Shown: positions 1 to 8,122 of the stretch, piece after piece
Layout: each line of letters opens with the position of its first letter
How positions within the stretch are numbered: position 1 is the stretch's first letter
From: CAYSYM01 sp964435115
Lineage (GTDB): Bacteria; Chloroflexota; UBA6077; CF-72
DNA length: 62,173 bases
Direction: 5' to 3'
NCBI GenBank assembly: GCA_964435115.1
Contig: CAYSYM010000020.1
Location: forward strand, 1-62,173
Notes under the pieces: generated by a model
Databases searched by the model: none
Seen by the model: the letters and a program-made list of their open reading frames with translations, nothing else
Told to the model about the DNA's origin: nothing
Translations under genes and position numbers: made by a program

Positions 1-201
1 CCCACGCCCACGCCCGCGGCCACTTCACCGCCGCCGGCGGAGGGACGGTGGTGGCAGGCGGGACGGAGGGGCGGAGGGCAGGGGTGGTCTAGCCAGGTGC
101 GACGCGGTCAGGCACAATGGCCGTCAGGGGATGCACGCGCCGAGGCCGAGGGAGGACGCGGGCGGCACGGCCCTCAAAACGGTTTGCAAGGGAGAGAGCT
201 C

Positions 202-1395
202 ATGCTCGCACACCCGGTACCGCGCCTGAGCGCGTCGCGCTTTCTCGGCCGGGTACGCCGCCCGTGGATCGTGCCAGCCCCGAGCCGGAGTAGCGGGCAG
301 CTACAGCGCCTGGCCGCCGTGAGCACCGCGGTGGGCCTGCTCCTGGCCGCGTGCGCCCCGGCGGCGACCGCGCCGGCGGCGAAGCCGACGGAGGCGCCCA
401 AGCCCGCGGCGACCACTGCCGCCGCGCCGGCGACCAAGCCGGCTACCAAGGCCAGCGGGAAGATCAGCGTGTACTCGGCGCTGAACGAGTCGACCAATAA
501 CGCCTTCGTCGACGCGTTCAAGCAAGCCAACCCCGGCATCGATGTGGAGATCCTGCCGCTGGCCGCTGCCGGTGAGCTACAGACGCGCATCCGCACCGAG
601 AAGAACGCGCCCAAGGCTGACGTCTTCATCGGCGGCTCCAGCGAGTTCCACGACCCGCTCGGCAAGGAGGGGCTGCTGGAAGCGTACACCTCGCCGAACG
701 CCGGGACGGTCGACCCGGCCTTCAAGGATCCCAACGGCTACTGGACCGGCTGGTACATCGGCATCTTCGGGATCGTGCTCAACAAGGACCGCTGGGCCAA
801 GGAGATGGGTGGGATGGCCAGGCCCCGGACCTGGGACGACCTGCTCAGCCCCGACCTGAAGGGCAAGGTCGACATGCCAGACCCGGTCAAGACCGGTGGC
901 GGCTACATCTTCCTGGCCAACCAGGTGTTCCGCTTCAACCGGGACGAAGAGAGGGCGATGGACTACATGAAGAAGCTGCACGCCAACGTCGGCCAGTACG
1001 TTGGAACCGCTCCGCAGGGCATCGAGCTGGTGGGGCAGGGGCAGTTCCTTCTGGGGCCGAACTGGGGTCACGATATCCTGACCGCCGCCAGCAAGGGGCA
1101 GCCGGTCGAGTTCGTCGCGCCAGAGGACACCGCCAACGAGGTGGGTGCGGTCAGCATCGTCAAGGGCGGCCCCAACACGGAGGCGGCCAAGGTCTTCGTG
1201 GACTGGGTGCTGACGAAGGAGGCGGGCGAGTTGAACGTAAAACTGTCCAACCGTCTGTCCGTCCGCAAGGATGTCCCCCCGGCGCCCGGCGCGCCCACCC
1301 TGGACCAGGTGAAGCTGGTCAACTACGACCGCGCCTGGGCGACGGAGAACAAGGACCGCCTCATCCGGAAGTGGCAGCAGGCCGTGGGGCTCTAG
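202..1395 (+). CDS. Iron(III)-type ABC transporter substrate-binding lipoprotein
   Basis: Periplasmic-binding-protein family (FbpA/AfuA-like) lipoprotein that would capture ferric iron or another anion-coordinated metal outside the membrane and hand it to an FbpB/FbpC-type transporter. An ATG at 202 preceded by a GGGAGAGAG Shine-Dalgarno is preferred to upstream starts; it gives 397 aa. A hydrophobic stretch ends in a lipobox LLAAC with the lipidated Cys near residue 51, followed by an Ala/Pro/Thr/Lys linker and then the binding fold (GKISVYSALNE, GIFGIVLNKDRW). The long N-terminal tail before the hydrophobic core is unusual, and a GTG at about 320 could instead start the signal peptide. The matching permease and ATPase lie at 8123-10847, not adjacent; their pairing is inferred. 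The ligand cannot be set from sequence alone. Confidence 0.85.
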   Translation: MLAHPVPRLSASRFLGRVRRPWIVPAPSRSSGQLQRLAAVSTAVGLLLAACAPAATAPAAKPTEAPKPAATTAAAPATKPATKASGKISVYSALNESTNNAFVDAFKQANPGIDVEILPLAAAGELQTRIRTEKNAPKADVFIGGSSEFHDPLGKEGLLEAYTSPNAGTVDPAFKDPNGYWTGWYIGIFGIVLNKDRWAKEMGGMARPRTWDDLLSPDLKGKVDMPDPVKTGGGYIFLANQVFRFNRDEERAMDYMKKLHANVGQYVGTAPQGIELVGQGQFLLGPNWGHDILTAASKGQPVEFVAPEDTANEVGAVSIVKGGPNTEAAKVFVDWVLTKEAGELNVKLSNRLSVRKDVPPAPGAPTLDQVKLVNYDRAWATENKDRLIRKWQQAVGL

Positions 1396-1564
1396 CAGGG
1401 ATGCACCAGGGTGCCTGGGGACGCGGAATCCCCGGGTGGAGAAAGCGCGTGCATCGTTCAAACTGCAGAATCGGCGCAGGCGTGCTCTCGCCGCGAGCTG
1501 TTACGGGGCTGTTACGCCGTCCGGCTTTCGCGTAGGCGTCGCGCTCAGTAAGGTCGTCCGCCCC

Positions 1565-1583
1565 CGCCAGCAGGGGGCTGGCG
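1565..1583 (+). promoter_or_regulatory. Hairpin with Shine-Dalgarno in its loop before DUF922 gene
   Basis: A perfect 7-bp inverted repeat (CGCCAGC / GCTGGCG) with loop AGGGG ends directly before the ATG at 1584. The purine-rich ribosome-binding sequence lies in the loop, so the RNA structure could affect translation initiation. It may also be chance in GC-rich DNA. Confidence 0.35.
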
Positions 1584-2360
1584 ATGGCGAGCGGAGCGCG
1601 GTGGTCCACGTGCGCGGCGCTGGTGCTGCTTGGCACCAGCTTCGCGATGTTAGCCCCCCCAACGGCCGCGCCGCTTCACGCGCAGGGCGTCGCCGCCGGC
1701 GACGCCCTGCTTGCGGCCCCAGCTAGCGCGGATCGCGTCCTCCCTCCCGAGGAGGTGACGGCCGAGCCGGTCGACGGCGCGTTCGAGCCGGCCGGCGAGG
1801 ACCTCACTGCAGCCACGCTAGCGCCGGCCGCACCGGTCGAGCCCGCCGTTCCCGGGCTCCAGGTCGTGACGGACACGCGCTGGTACGACGTCGCGGGCGC
1901 CACGGTCGACGAGCTGATTCAGCAGGTGAGCGAGCTCGGGCCGCGCGATGCCTCCGGGGCCTGGGGCGCGACCACCGCCTGGACGTTCGACTGGACGCAC
2001 ACCCTCAGCCAATCGGCCGGGGCCTGCGTGATCGACTCGGCTCGAGTGAACCTGCGCGTCACATTCACCTACCCGCGCTGGCTCGCGCCCGGCGACGCTG
2101 CGCCAGAGCTCGTCGCCACGTGGGCTCGCTACGTCGCGGCGACCACGCTGCACGAGAACGGGCACCGGGACATTGCCGTGCAGGCCGGCTCCGACCTCCT
2201 AGATGCCATTCGCGCGGTTCCGGCGGCGGGCTCGTGCGGCGAGCTGGAGCAGCGAGTGCGCTCCGCGACCGACCGCGTCGTCGCCAGCCACCAGCGCCGG
2301 CAGGAGCGGTACGACGAGCGCACGGACCACGGCGCCGCCCAGGGGGCGGCGTTCCCCTGA
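1584..2360 (+). CDS. Secreted DUF922 family protein, putative zinc-dependent peptidase
   Basis: 258-residue exported protein. Residues 1-34 form a signal peptide ending LHAQ; residues 35-90 are an Ala/Pro-rich low-complexity segment; the DUF922 domain follows (about residues 95-225). It contains TRWYDV, two Cys that could pair, and HENGH at residues 190-194, which fits the HExxH zinc-protease signature and underlies the family's label as predicted secreted Zn-dependent protease. A substrate is not known. It is a single gene, unlinked by overlap to its neighbours. The assignment rests on the domain pattern; catalysis is inferred. Confidence 0.75.
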   Translation: MASGARWSTCAALVLLGTSFAMLAPPTAAPLHAQGVAAGDALLAAPASADRVLPPEEVTAEPVDGAFEPAGEDLTAATLAPAAPVEPAVPGLQVVTDTRWYDVAGATVDELIQQVSELGPRDASGAWGATTAWTFDWTHTLSQSAGACVIDSARVNLRVTFTYPRWLAPGDAAPELVATWARYVAATTLHENGHRDIAVQAGSDLLDAIRAVPAAGSCGELEQRVRSATDRVVASHQRRQERYDERTDHGAAQGAAFP

Positions 2361-2467
2361 GCGGCGCTGGCCGGGCGCTCCGCCACGTGGGCGTCGCTGG
2401 CCCGGATCCCGGCCCACGCCTACTCGGCCGCTGAGTCCGGGGCAGGACGTGCGCAGCGGCGGGGTCA

Positions 2468-2547
2468 GCGGGCCAAGACTGGGCCCAATGCCGTGCCCGT
2501 GTGGCCCAGTGGCCCCGCCATCGATAGATGGCCGCGAAGCGCTCAGG
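2468..2547. repeat. Palindromic element copy A (imperfect inverted repeat plus CGAAGCGCT tag)
   Basis: Arms at 2468-2485 and 2503-2518 pair apart from a 3-base bulge; 16 bases later comes the CGAAGCGCT tag at 2535-2543. The same order and the same 16-17 base gap occur at 56420-56511 and 57120-57211. The arm-proximal sequence GGCCC..ATGCC..GGCCC is also shared with the 56.4-kb copy (20 of 26 bases by eye). The tag overlaps the stop codon of the His-rich gene on the minus strand. Confidence 0.5.
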
Positions 2548-2740
2548 CCCGGCTGGCCTGGCGCATGTGCCCCATCGCTTCCTGGTCGTGCCGCTCGGCC
2601 TCCCGGGCGTGCTGGTCGCCCATCCCCTGGTCGCCGCGGTCGTAGGCCGCCGGGGCTTCTTCGTGGTGGCGGGCAGCCTCGTGGTGATGCTTCGCCGCTT
2701 CGCGATGGTGCTGCGCCGTGGAAGTGCCGTGGGACGTCAT
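2543..2740 (-). CDS. Small histidine-rich protein
   Basis: 65-residue protein with no membrane segment, rich in His, Glu and Ala (repeats such as QHHREAAKHHHEAARHHEEA). It belongs to a widespread type of small His-rich helical protein of unknown function seen in many soil and environmental bacteria. The start ATG at 2740 is chosen because a GGAGG Shine-Dalgarno lies 6 bases before it (2747-2751); upstream in-frame codons lack this. His spacing on one helix would suit binding of copper, nickel or zinc, and the next gene is a metal-transport ATPase on the opposite strand, but a metal role is only an inference. Confidence 0.65.
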   Translation of the reverse strand: MTSHGTSTAQHHREAAKHHHEAARHHEEAPAAYDRGDQGMGDQHAREAERHDQEAMGHMRQASRA

Positions 2741-3158
2741 GTCGAACCTCCGTCCAGAGTGTCGCGGGCGCCACGGCGGCGCCCTGCGCGGGGTGGGGCA
2801 GCAAGGGCCGTGCCGCGCACCGGCAACCGCGCCGAGCGCGCCGAGCGCCACGATTGCGCCGTAGCCCGGCTCCGCAATGGCTGGAGTGCCGCGGGCCAAG
2901 GCGCCTTCTCGCTCGTCCTGCAGCGCGTCGACCCGACAAACCCTCACCAGGCCTAGCATGTGCCAGAGGGACGATTTCCGGTTAGACCTTTGCGGCGGCG
3001 GAGCGTGGCTCAGCGGCGCGTAGTGGCGTACCCTTCTTCATGAGCCGATGGGGCTTGGCGCGCCCGGTGCATCGGGTGGACTCCAGGGGCGCCGCGACGC
3101 CAGCCTGCCCGGCGGCGCAGGACCCGGCGAGAGAACGGAAACGGAGAGGAGGGACGCC
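2741..3158. other. Divergent intergenic region, His-rich gene / P1B ATPase
   Basis: 418 bases without a convincing gene. It carries the ribosome-binding site of the minus-strand His-rich gene at 2747-2751 and that of the plus-strand ATPase at about 3144-3153 (GAGAGGAGGG). Both promoters must lie here. I see no clear CsoR- or CueR-type operator and no confident -35/-10 pair. Confidence 0.5.
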
Positions 3159-5705
3159 GTGAAGGAAGTCGTCCTTGAGGCGGGCGGGCTGCTGCGTGGA
3201 AGCTCCGCCCCGGCGCTGGAGACCTTTCTCCGCCGCCACCCCGGCGTGCACCACGCCGAGGCGAACTACCTGAGCGAGACCGTCACCGTCGGCTACGAGG
3301 AGGCGACGATCTCGGAGACGGAGATCCGCCGCCTGATCGAAGAGTGCGGCTACCACTGCCGGGGTGAGGTGCTGCCGAAGCACGTCTGCGCGCCCGAGCC
3401 CGGCGCGGCGGTCGAGCCCCGGCCGCCCATGCTCACGCCGGGGACCCCCGCGGCACCAGGGGCTGGCGAGCACGCCGGGCACGCGATGCCGCCGGCACAC
3501 CCGCCCGAGCACGGCGAGCACCCGGCTCCCGCCGCGGCGGGAGCCGGGGCTCCGGCCATGGAACACGCCGGCCACGCCATGCCCGGGCCGGGCGAAGGCG
3601 GCGCTGCCGCGGGCGAGATGGCGCAGATGGCCCATGCCATGGGCCACGGCGGGGGCATGAGCATGGAGGAGATGGTGCGCGACATGCGCAACCGCTTCTA
3701 CGTCACCTTCGTGCTCGCGATCCTCGTCGCCCTCTACTCGCCGCTGGCGAGCGAGGTGTTCGGCATTCGCCTGCCTGCCCTATTCGGCATTCCTAACGAC
3801 ATCCTGCTCTTCATCCTGGCCACGCCGGCCGTCGTGTGGGGCGGCCAGATGTTCTTCGTCGGCGCCTACCGCGCCCTGAAGAACCGCATCCTCGACATGT
3901 CCGTCCTGGTGGCGCTCTCCGTCGGGGCCGGCTACCTCTTCAGCGTGGCGGCCACCTTCCTCTTCGAGGGCGAGGTGTTCTACGAGGCCTCGGTCGTCCT
4001 GCTGGCCTTCGTGCTCTTCGGCCACTGGATGGAGATGCGCGCCCGCGCCGGCGCCTCGGATGCCATCCGCGCCCTGCTGGACCTCGCCCCGCCCAAGGCA
4101 ACGGTCATCCGCAACGGCCAGCCGGTGGAGATTCCCACCGCGGACGTGCTGGTCGACGACGTCGTGCTCATCCGCCCGGGCGACAAGATCCCGGTGGATG
4201 GCGTCGTGGTCGAGGGCGAATCCAGCGTCGACGAGTCGATGATCACGGGCGAGAGCGTGCCCGTGAAGAAGGCGCCCGGCGCCAACGTCATCGGCGCCAC
4301 CATCAACAAGACGGGCACCTTCCGGTTCCGGGCAACGAAGGTTGGCGCGGACACCGCCCTGGCGCAGATCGTCCGCCTGGTGCAACTGGCGCAGAATTCG
4401 AAGGCGCCCGCGCAGCGGCTGGCCGACCTCGCCTCCCAGTGGCTCGTGGCGGCGGCCGTGGTCTTCGGCCTGGCCACGTTCGGCGGCTGGTACTGGCTGG
4501 CGGGCGCCAGCCTGGTCTTCGCGCTGACCCTGGCCATTACCGTGGTCATCATCGCCTGCCCGGACGCGCTCGGGCTGGCCACCCCCACCGCCGTCATGGT
4601 GGGCACCGGCCTCGGGGCGCTGAACGGCATCCTGTACAAGAACGCCACCGCCCTCGAGCAGGCGAGCAAGGTCCGGGCGATCATCTTCGACAAGACGGGC
4701 ACCCTCACGGTGGGGCAGCCGCGGGTGGTGGAGACGGCCGCGGCCGGCAACCCGGTGCCCGAGGCCGAGCTGCTGCGGCTGGTGGCCTCCGCGGAGCAGG
4801 CGAGCGAGCACCCGCTGGCCCAGGCGGTGGTGGACCACGCACGGGAGCGCGGCCTCCCCCTCGCCCAGCCGAGCGGCTTCGAGGCGATCCCCGGCCACGG
4901 CCTGCGGGCGCAGGTGGACGGCCGCACGGTGCTGGTGGGCAACCGCAAGCTGATGCGCGACAGCGGCGTGCACCTGAACGGGCTGGGTGAGCGGGCGGCC
5001 AGCCTGGAAGGCGCGGGGCGGACGGTCGTCTACGCGGCCGTGGACGGCGAGGCGGCGGGCATCATCGCCATCGCCGATGCCATTCGCCCCACGTCCCGGC
5101 ACGCGGTCGAGGAGCTCACCCGCCTGGGCGTCCACGTGGCGATGCTGACCGGCGACAACCGCGCCACGGCCGAGCGGATCGCCGGCGAGCTGGGGATCCA
5201 GACGGTGTTCGCCGAGGTGCTGCCGGGTCAGAAGGCCGACAAGGTGAAGGAGCTGCAGGCGCAGGGCAAGCTGGTGGCGATGGTGGGCGACGGTATCAAC
5301 GACGCCCCAGCTCTGGCGCAGGCCGACGTGGGCATCGCCATTGGCGCCGGCACGGACGTGGCCATGGAGACGGCGGACGTGGTGCTGATGAAGAGCGACC
5401 CGTTCGACGTGATCGGGGCCATCGCGCTCAGCCGCGCCACGGTGCGGAAGATGAAGCAGAACCTGTTCTGGGCGGTGGGCTACAACACCATCGCCTTCCC
5501 CATCGCCGCCGGCGTCTTCTACCCGGCCTTCGGGCTGCTGCTGCGGCCGGAGATCGCGGCCCTGTCCATGGCCGGCAGCTCGCTCATCGTGGCGGTCAAC
5601 GCGCTCCTGCTCAAGCGCACCCGCCTGCCAGGGATCCGCCGCCACGAAGCCGCAGAGCGGCCGGAGGCGCCCCAGCTCGCCCCGGCCGCGCACGCCGGGC
5701 ATTGA
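3159..5705 (+). CDS. P1B-type heavy-metal (probably copper) translocating ATPase with CPD motif
   Basis: Membrane pump that couples ATP hydrolysis to export of a soft metal, most likely copper. GTG at 3159 follows a strong GAGAGGAGGG site and gives 848 aa. Residues 1-75 resemble an HMA domain but lack the usual GMTCxxC; a CGYHC pair sits at its end. A His/Met/Pro-rich segment (about 85-165) follows, as in CopB-type pumps, then the eight-helix P1B core: actuator MITGES, phosphorylation loop DKTGTLT (Asp 511), SEHPLA, and GDGIND. The metal-site motif in helix 4 is CPD (467-469) rather than the common CPC or CPH, which leaves specificity open. The C-terminus ends in another His-containing tail. 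Confidence 0.9.
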   Translation: MKEVVLEAGGLLRGSSAPALETFLRRHPGVHHAEANYLSETVTVGYEEATISETEIRRLIEECGYHCRGEVLPKHVCAPEPGAAVEPRPPMLTPGTPAAPGAGEHAGHAMPPAHPPEHGEHPAPAAAGAGAPAMEHAGHAMPGPGEGGAAAGEMAQMAHAMGHGGGMSMEEMVRDMRNRFYVTFVLAILVALYSPLASEVFGIRLPALFGIPNDILLFILATPAVVWGGQMFFVGAYRALKNRILDMSVLVALSVGAGYLFSVAATFLFEGEVFYEASVVLLAFVLFGHWMEMRARAGASDAIRALLDLAPPKATVIRNGQPVEIPTADVLVDDVVLIRPGDKIPVDGVVVEGESSVDESMITGESVPVKKAPGANVIGATINKTGTFRFRATKVGADTALAQIVRLVQLAQNSKAPAQRLADLASQWLVAAAVVFGLATFGGWYWLAGASLVFALTLAITVVIIACPDALGLATPTAVMVGTGLGALNGILYKNATALEQASKVRAIIFDKTGTLTVGQPRVVETAAAGNPVPEAELLRLVASAEQASEHPLAQAVVDHARERGLPLAQPSGFEAIPGHGLRAQVDGRTVLVGNRKLMRDSGVHLNGLGERAASLEGAGRTVVYAAVDGEAAGIIAIADAIRPTSRHAVEELTRLGVHVAMLTGDNRATAERIAGELGIQTVFAEVLPGQKADKVKELQAQGKLVAMVGDGINDAPALAQADVGIAIGAGTDVAMETADVVLMKSDPFDVIGAIALSRATVRKMKQNLFWAVGYNTIAFPIAAGVFYPAFGLLLRPEIAALSMAGSSLIVAVNALLLKRTRLPGIRRHEAAERPEAPQLAPAAHAGH

Positions 5706-5854
5706 GGCGGGTGGCGCCGCCGCACGCGGGTCCTGCACACCGCCTGGGCCCGCTGGCGGAGCGCGCGGGCCGACATGGGCTCGGGCGCGGCAGCCGGGTG
5801 GCCGCCGCTAGCGAGGCTCCCTCAGCCCGGCGGGTGTGCACACGCCCGGATCCT

Positions 5855-5872
5855 CTTTGTGCCAGCGCAAAG
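5855..5872. promoter_or_regulatory. Crp/Fnr-like dyad upstream of the NO-related cassette
   Basis: CTTTGTGCCAGCGCAAAG is an 18-bp near-perfect dyad (one mismatched pair) about 115 bases upstream of the DUF2249 start. Its half-sites and 4-base centre are the size used by Crp/Fnr-family regulators, which commonly control NO-detoxifying genes. No regulator gene lies nearby; the assignment is tentative. Confidence 0.35.
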
Positions 5873-5988
5873 AACGCCGCGTTCCTAGCGGGTACAAGCA
5901 GAGCGCAACGGCGCCGGCTGCCTCCCGCCGTGGACCGAGTCCCGGCTCGCTGCTCGCCGGCCTGCCCCGCAGAGAAAGGAGTTCACTC

Positions 5989-6237
5989 GTGACAGCAAGC
6001 TACGTGGACGTGACCACCGTCGACGTGCGCGACGTCGCGCCTCGCGAGCGCCACCCACGCATCTTCGACGCCTTCGACCGCCTCACGCCCGGCCAGGCGC
6101 TGCGCCTCATCAACGACCACGACCCCAAGCCGCTCTACTACCAGCTCGTCGCCGAGCGCCCCGGCCAGGCCGACTGGGAGTACCTGGAAGAGGGGCCCGA
6201 GGTGTGGCAGGTGCGCATCGCCCGGGTGGCGGGCTGA
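5989..6237 (+). CDS. DUF2249 domain protein
   Basis: 82-residue soluble protein matching DUF2249 (VDVRDVAPRERHPRIFDAFD, then GQALRLINDHDPKPLYYQL and EGPEVWQVRI). The family folds like the TusA/SirA group and is usually found with hemerythrin-like and DUF542 proteins in NO or Fe-S stress gene sets; its biochemical function is unknown. GTG at 5989 is favoured by AGAAAGGA just upstream. It precedes the DUF542 gene by 38 bases and the NnrS gene by about 460, suggesting a co-regulated cassette. Confidence 0.85.
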   Translation: MTASYVDVTTVDVRDVAPRERHPRIFDAFDRLTPGQALRLINDHDPKPLYYQLVAERPGQADWEYLEEGPEVWQVRIARVAG

Positions 6238-6275
6238 GCCTCGTGTCCACCCATCCAACGACGGAGGAGCCAGCC

Positions 6276-6494
6276 GTGCCGACCCAGGAGTCAGCCCGAA
6301 CTAACGAGGTCGATCTGGCGAACACGCCGATCGCCGCGCTGCTCGCCGATTTCCCGCAGCTCGAGCCCGTCCTGAACGCCTTTGGCCTGGACACCTGCTG
6401 CGGCGGCCACTTCAGCCCCGCCCGGGCGGCCGCCGAGCACGGCTTCGAGCCCGCGCCGCTGCTGCAGGCGCTGCGCGAAGCGCTGGCCAGGTAG
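6276..6494 (+). CDS. DUF542 / ScdA N-terminal domain protein
   Basis: 72-residue protein consisting only of the DUF542 (ScdA_N) domain, recognised by NTPIAALLADFPQLEPVLNAFGLDTCCGG. In full-length RIC/YtfE/ScdA proteins this domain precedes a di-iron hemerythrin domain that repairs Fe-S clusters damaged by nitric oxide; here it stands alone, as in many Chloroflexota and Firmicutes. The two adjacent Cys are conserved in the family and may bind a metal or act in redox. GTG at 6276 follows GGAGGA at 6263-6268. A missing hemerythrin partner may be encoded elsewhere. Confidence 0.87.
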   Translation: MPTQESARTNEVDLANTPIAALLADFPQLEPVLNAFGLDTCCGGHFSPARAAAEHGFEPAPLLQALREALAR

Positions 6495-6573
6495 CCACCT
6501 GTCCTCTGGCCCGCTCCGGCGCCCATGCCGAGTTCATGAATCGGGCACCGGAGGGGTGGCCGGGTAGGCAGGC

Positions 6574-6648
6574 AGCGCTTCGCATCTGGTGTTCTCGACG
6601 GTCGGGCGAGGTGAGGTGCCGCGGCACGGCACCGGGCCGAACGCTGCC
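6574..6648. repeat. Possible divergent relative of the palindromic element family
   Basis: AGCGCTTCG at 6574-6582 is the reverse of the family tag; 32 bases on lies GGTGCCG/CGGCACC (6615-6633), and GGCAGCG/CGCTGCC flank the whole. The order matches the family in reverse orientation but the gap differs, so membership is uncertain. Confidence 0.25.
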
Positions 6649-6698
6649 GGCGCGTTGAGCCCGGGGCGCGGCGGGAGGTGAAGCCAACGGAGGGGCAC

Positions 6699-8039
6699 GT
6701 GCCCGCATTCGAGCCGCCCGCGACCACTCCCCCGCTGCACCACTTCGAGCCGGCGCCTGCAGGAGGAGCGTGGGGCGTGCTGCGCGCGCCCTACGCGCTC
6801 CTCCTGCGCCTGAGCCTGGCGCTGTCGCTCACCGCCGGCTTCGGCCTGGGGCTGTACCTGCTCCTGGGATTGACGCTGGCTCTCCCGCTTCCGCCCAGCA
6901 CGCCGGCCCTGATCCAGGCCCACGGCCAGGTGCAGGCGCTCGGGCTGATGCCGCTCTTCATCCTGGGGGTGGGGGTGCACCTCTTCCCCCGGTTCCACGC
7001 GCGCCCGCTGGACCGCCCGCGCCAGGTCTCGCTCGGCGGCCTGCTCCTGGGCCTGGGGGTGGCCCTGCGCGCCATGGCGCAGCCGCTGGCTGCCTCGGAG
7101 GTGCGCAGCGCTGCCCTGGTCGGCGGGGCTGTCCTGGCCCTGGCGGGTGCCCTCGTGGCGCTGCACGCGCTCGGGCGGGTCGTCCGGCGGGGAGAGACGG
7201 GCCGCACCGGCCGCGCGATCCTGCCGGTGACGGCGGGGGTGAGCCTGCTCGGCGCGCTCACGCTGAACGTCGCCGCCGCCGCCAGCCTCGCGGGCGGCAG
7301 CCCGCTCGTCCCCCAGGGACTCGACGAGGCCTACCTGCACCTCAGCCTGTGGGGCTTCGCCGCGTCGATGGTGCTGGTGGTCGCCGGCCGCGTCTACCAG
7401 ACACTCCTCCTGCTCCAGCCCGAGCGCGAGCGCCTGGTGCGGCCGACGCAGGTGCTGTGGACGATCGGCAGCCTCGGGAGCCCGGTCGTCTGGCTCGTCG
7501 CTCCCACAGAGCCGCTGCCGCGCGCGCTGCTGGCGGCCGCGCAGCTCGCGGGAGCGACTCTCTTTGTCGCCACCATCCGACTGTATGAACCGCCGGCGGG
7601 TGAGAGCGACCTGCCCTCCCTCACCAACCCCACCCGCCAGTGGGCTCGCCTGGCGTTCGGGTTCCTGCTGCTCGCGGCGGCGCTAAACGTCGCGCTGCCG
7701 CTGGCCGAGAGCGTCGCCGGCCAGGTCGTCGCCAGCACGGCCACCTCCGCGGCGCGGCACGCGCTCGCCCAGGGCTTCCTCCTGCCGGTGATGGTGTTCA
7801 TGGGCGCCCGGATTCTGCCGCGCTACTCGGCCCGCATGCTGCGCCGGGCGCCGCTGCTGGCGGCGATGATGGCCGCCTTCTTCGTCGGCGCCGCCCTGCG
7901 GGTGGGGCCGCAGTTGGTCGGCGGGTACGCGCCGGGCTGGGGCCTGCTGGCCGCGCTCGGCGCGACGCTGGGGACCCTGGCCTTCATGGCGTTCGCCGTC
8001 GGTGTGTGGCGGGAGACCCCGCTCCTCCCGCGCGCCTGA
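6699..8039 (+). CDS. NnrS family multi-pass membrane protein
   Basis: About 446 residues with roughly twelve hydrophobic helices. Two family-type segments repeat in each half: HGQVQALGLMPLFILGVGVH early and HALAQGFLLPVMVFMGARI late, carrying the conserved His residues thought to bind heme and copper in NnrS. NnrS proteins protect cells against nitric oxide by an unsettled mechanism. The neighbouring DUF2249 and DUF542 genes support an NO-related role. GTG at 6699 is preceded by GGAGG at 5-base spacing; an upstream GTG at 6678 would overlap its own ribosome-binding site and is less likely. Confidence 0.82.
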   Translation: MPAFEPPATTPPLHHFEPAPAGGAWGVLRAPYALLLRLSLALSLTAGFGLGLYLLLGLTLALPLPPSTPALIQAHGQVQALGLMPLFILGVGVHLFPRFHARPLDRPRQVSLGGLLLGLGVALRAMAQPLAASEVRSAALVGGAVLALAGALVALHALGRVVRRGETGRTGRAILPVTAGVSLLGALTLNVAAAASLAGGSPLVPQGLDEAYLHLSLWGFAASMVLVVAGRVYQTLLLLQPERERLVRPTQVLWTIGSLGSPVVWLVAPTEPLPRALLAAAQLAGATLFVATIRLYEPPAGESDLPSLTNPTRQWARLAFGFLLLAAALNVALPLAESVAGQVVASTATSAARHALAQGFLLPVMVFMGARILPRYSARMLRRAPLLAAMMAAFFVGAALRVGPQLVGGYAPGWGLLAALGATLGTLAFMAFAVGVWRETPLLPRA

Positions 8040-8122
8040 GCGCGCCGCCCCCTTCCACCCGCCTCCGGCGCGCGGTACCGTTCAGATCCGATGGACCGCG
8101 CTCCCGCGCTCCGGCTCGGCCC

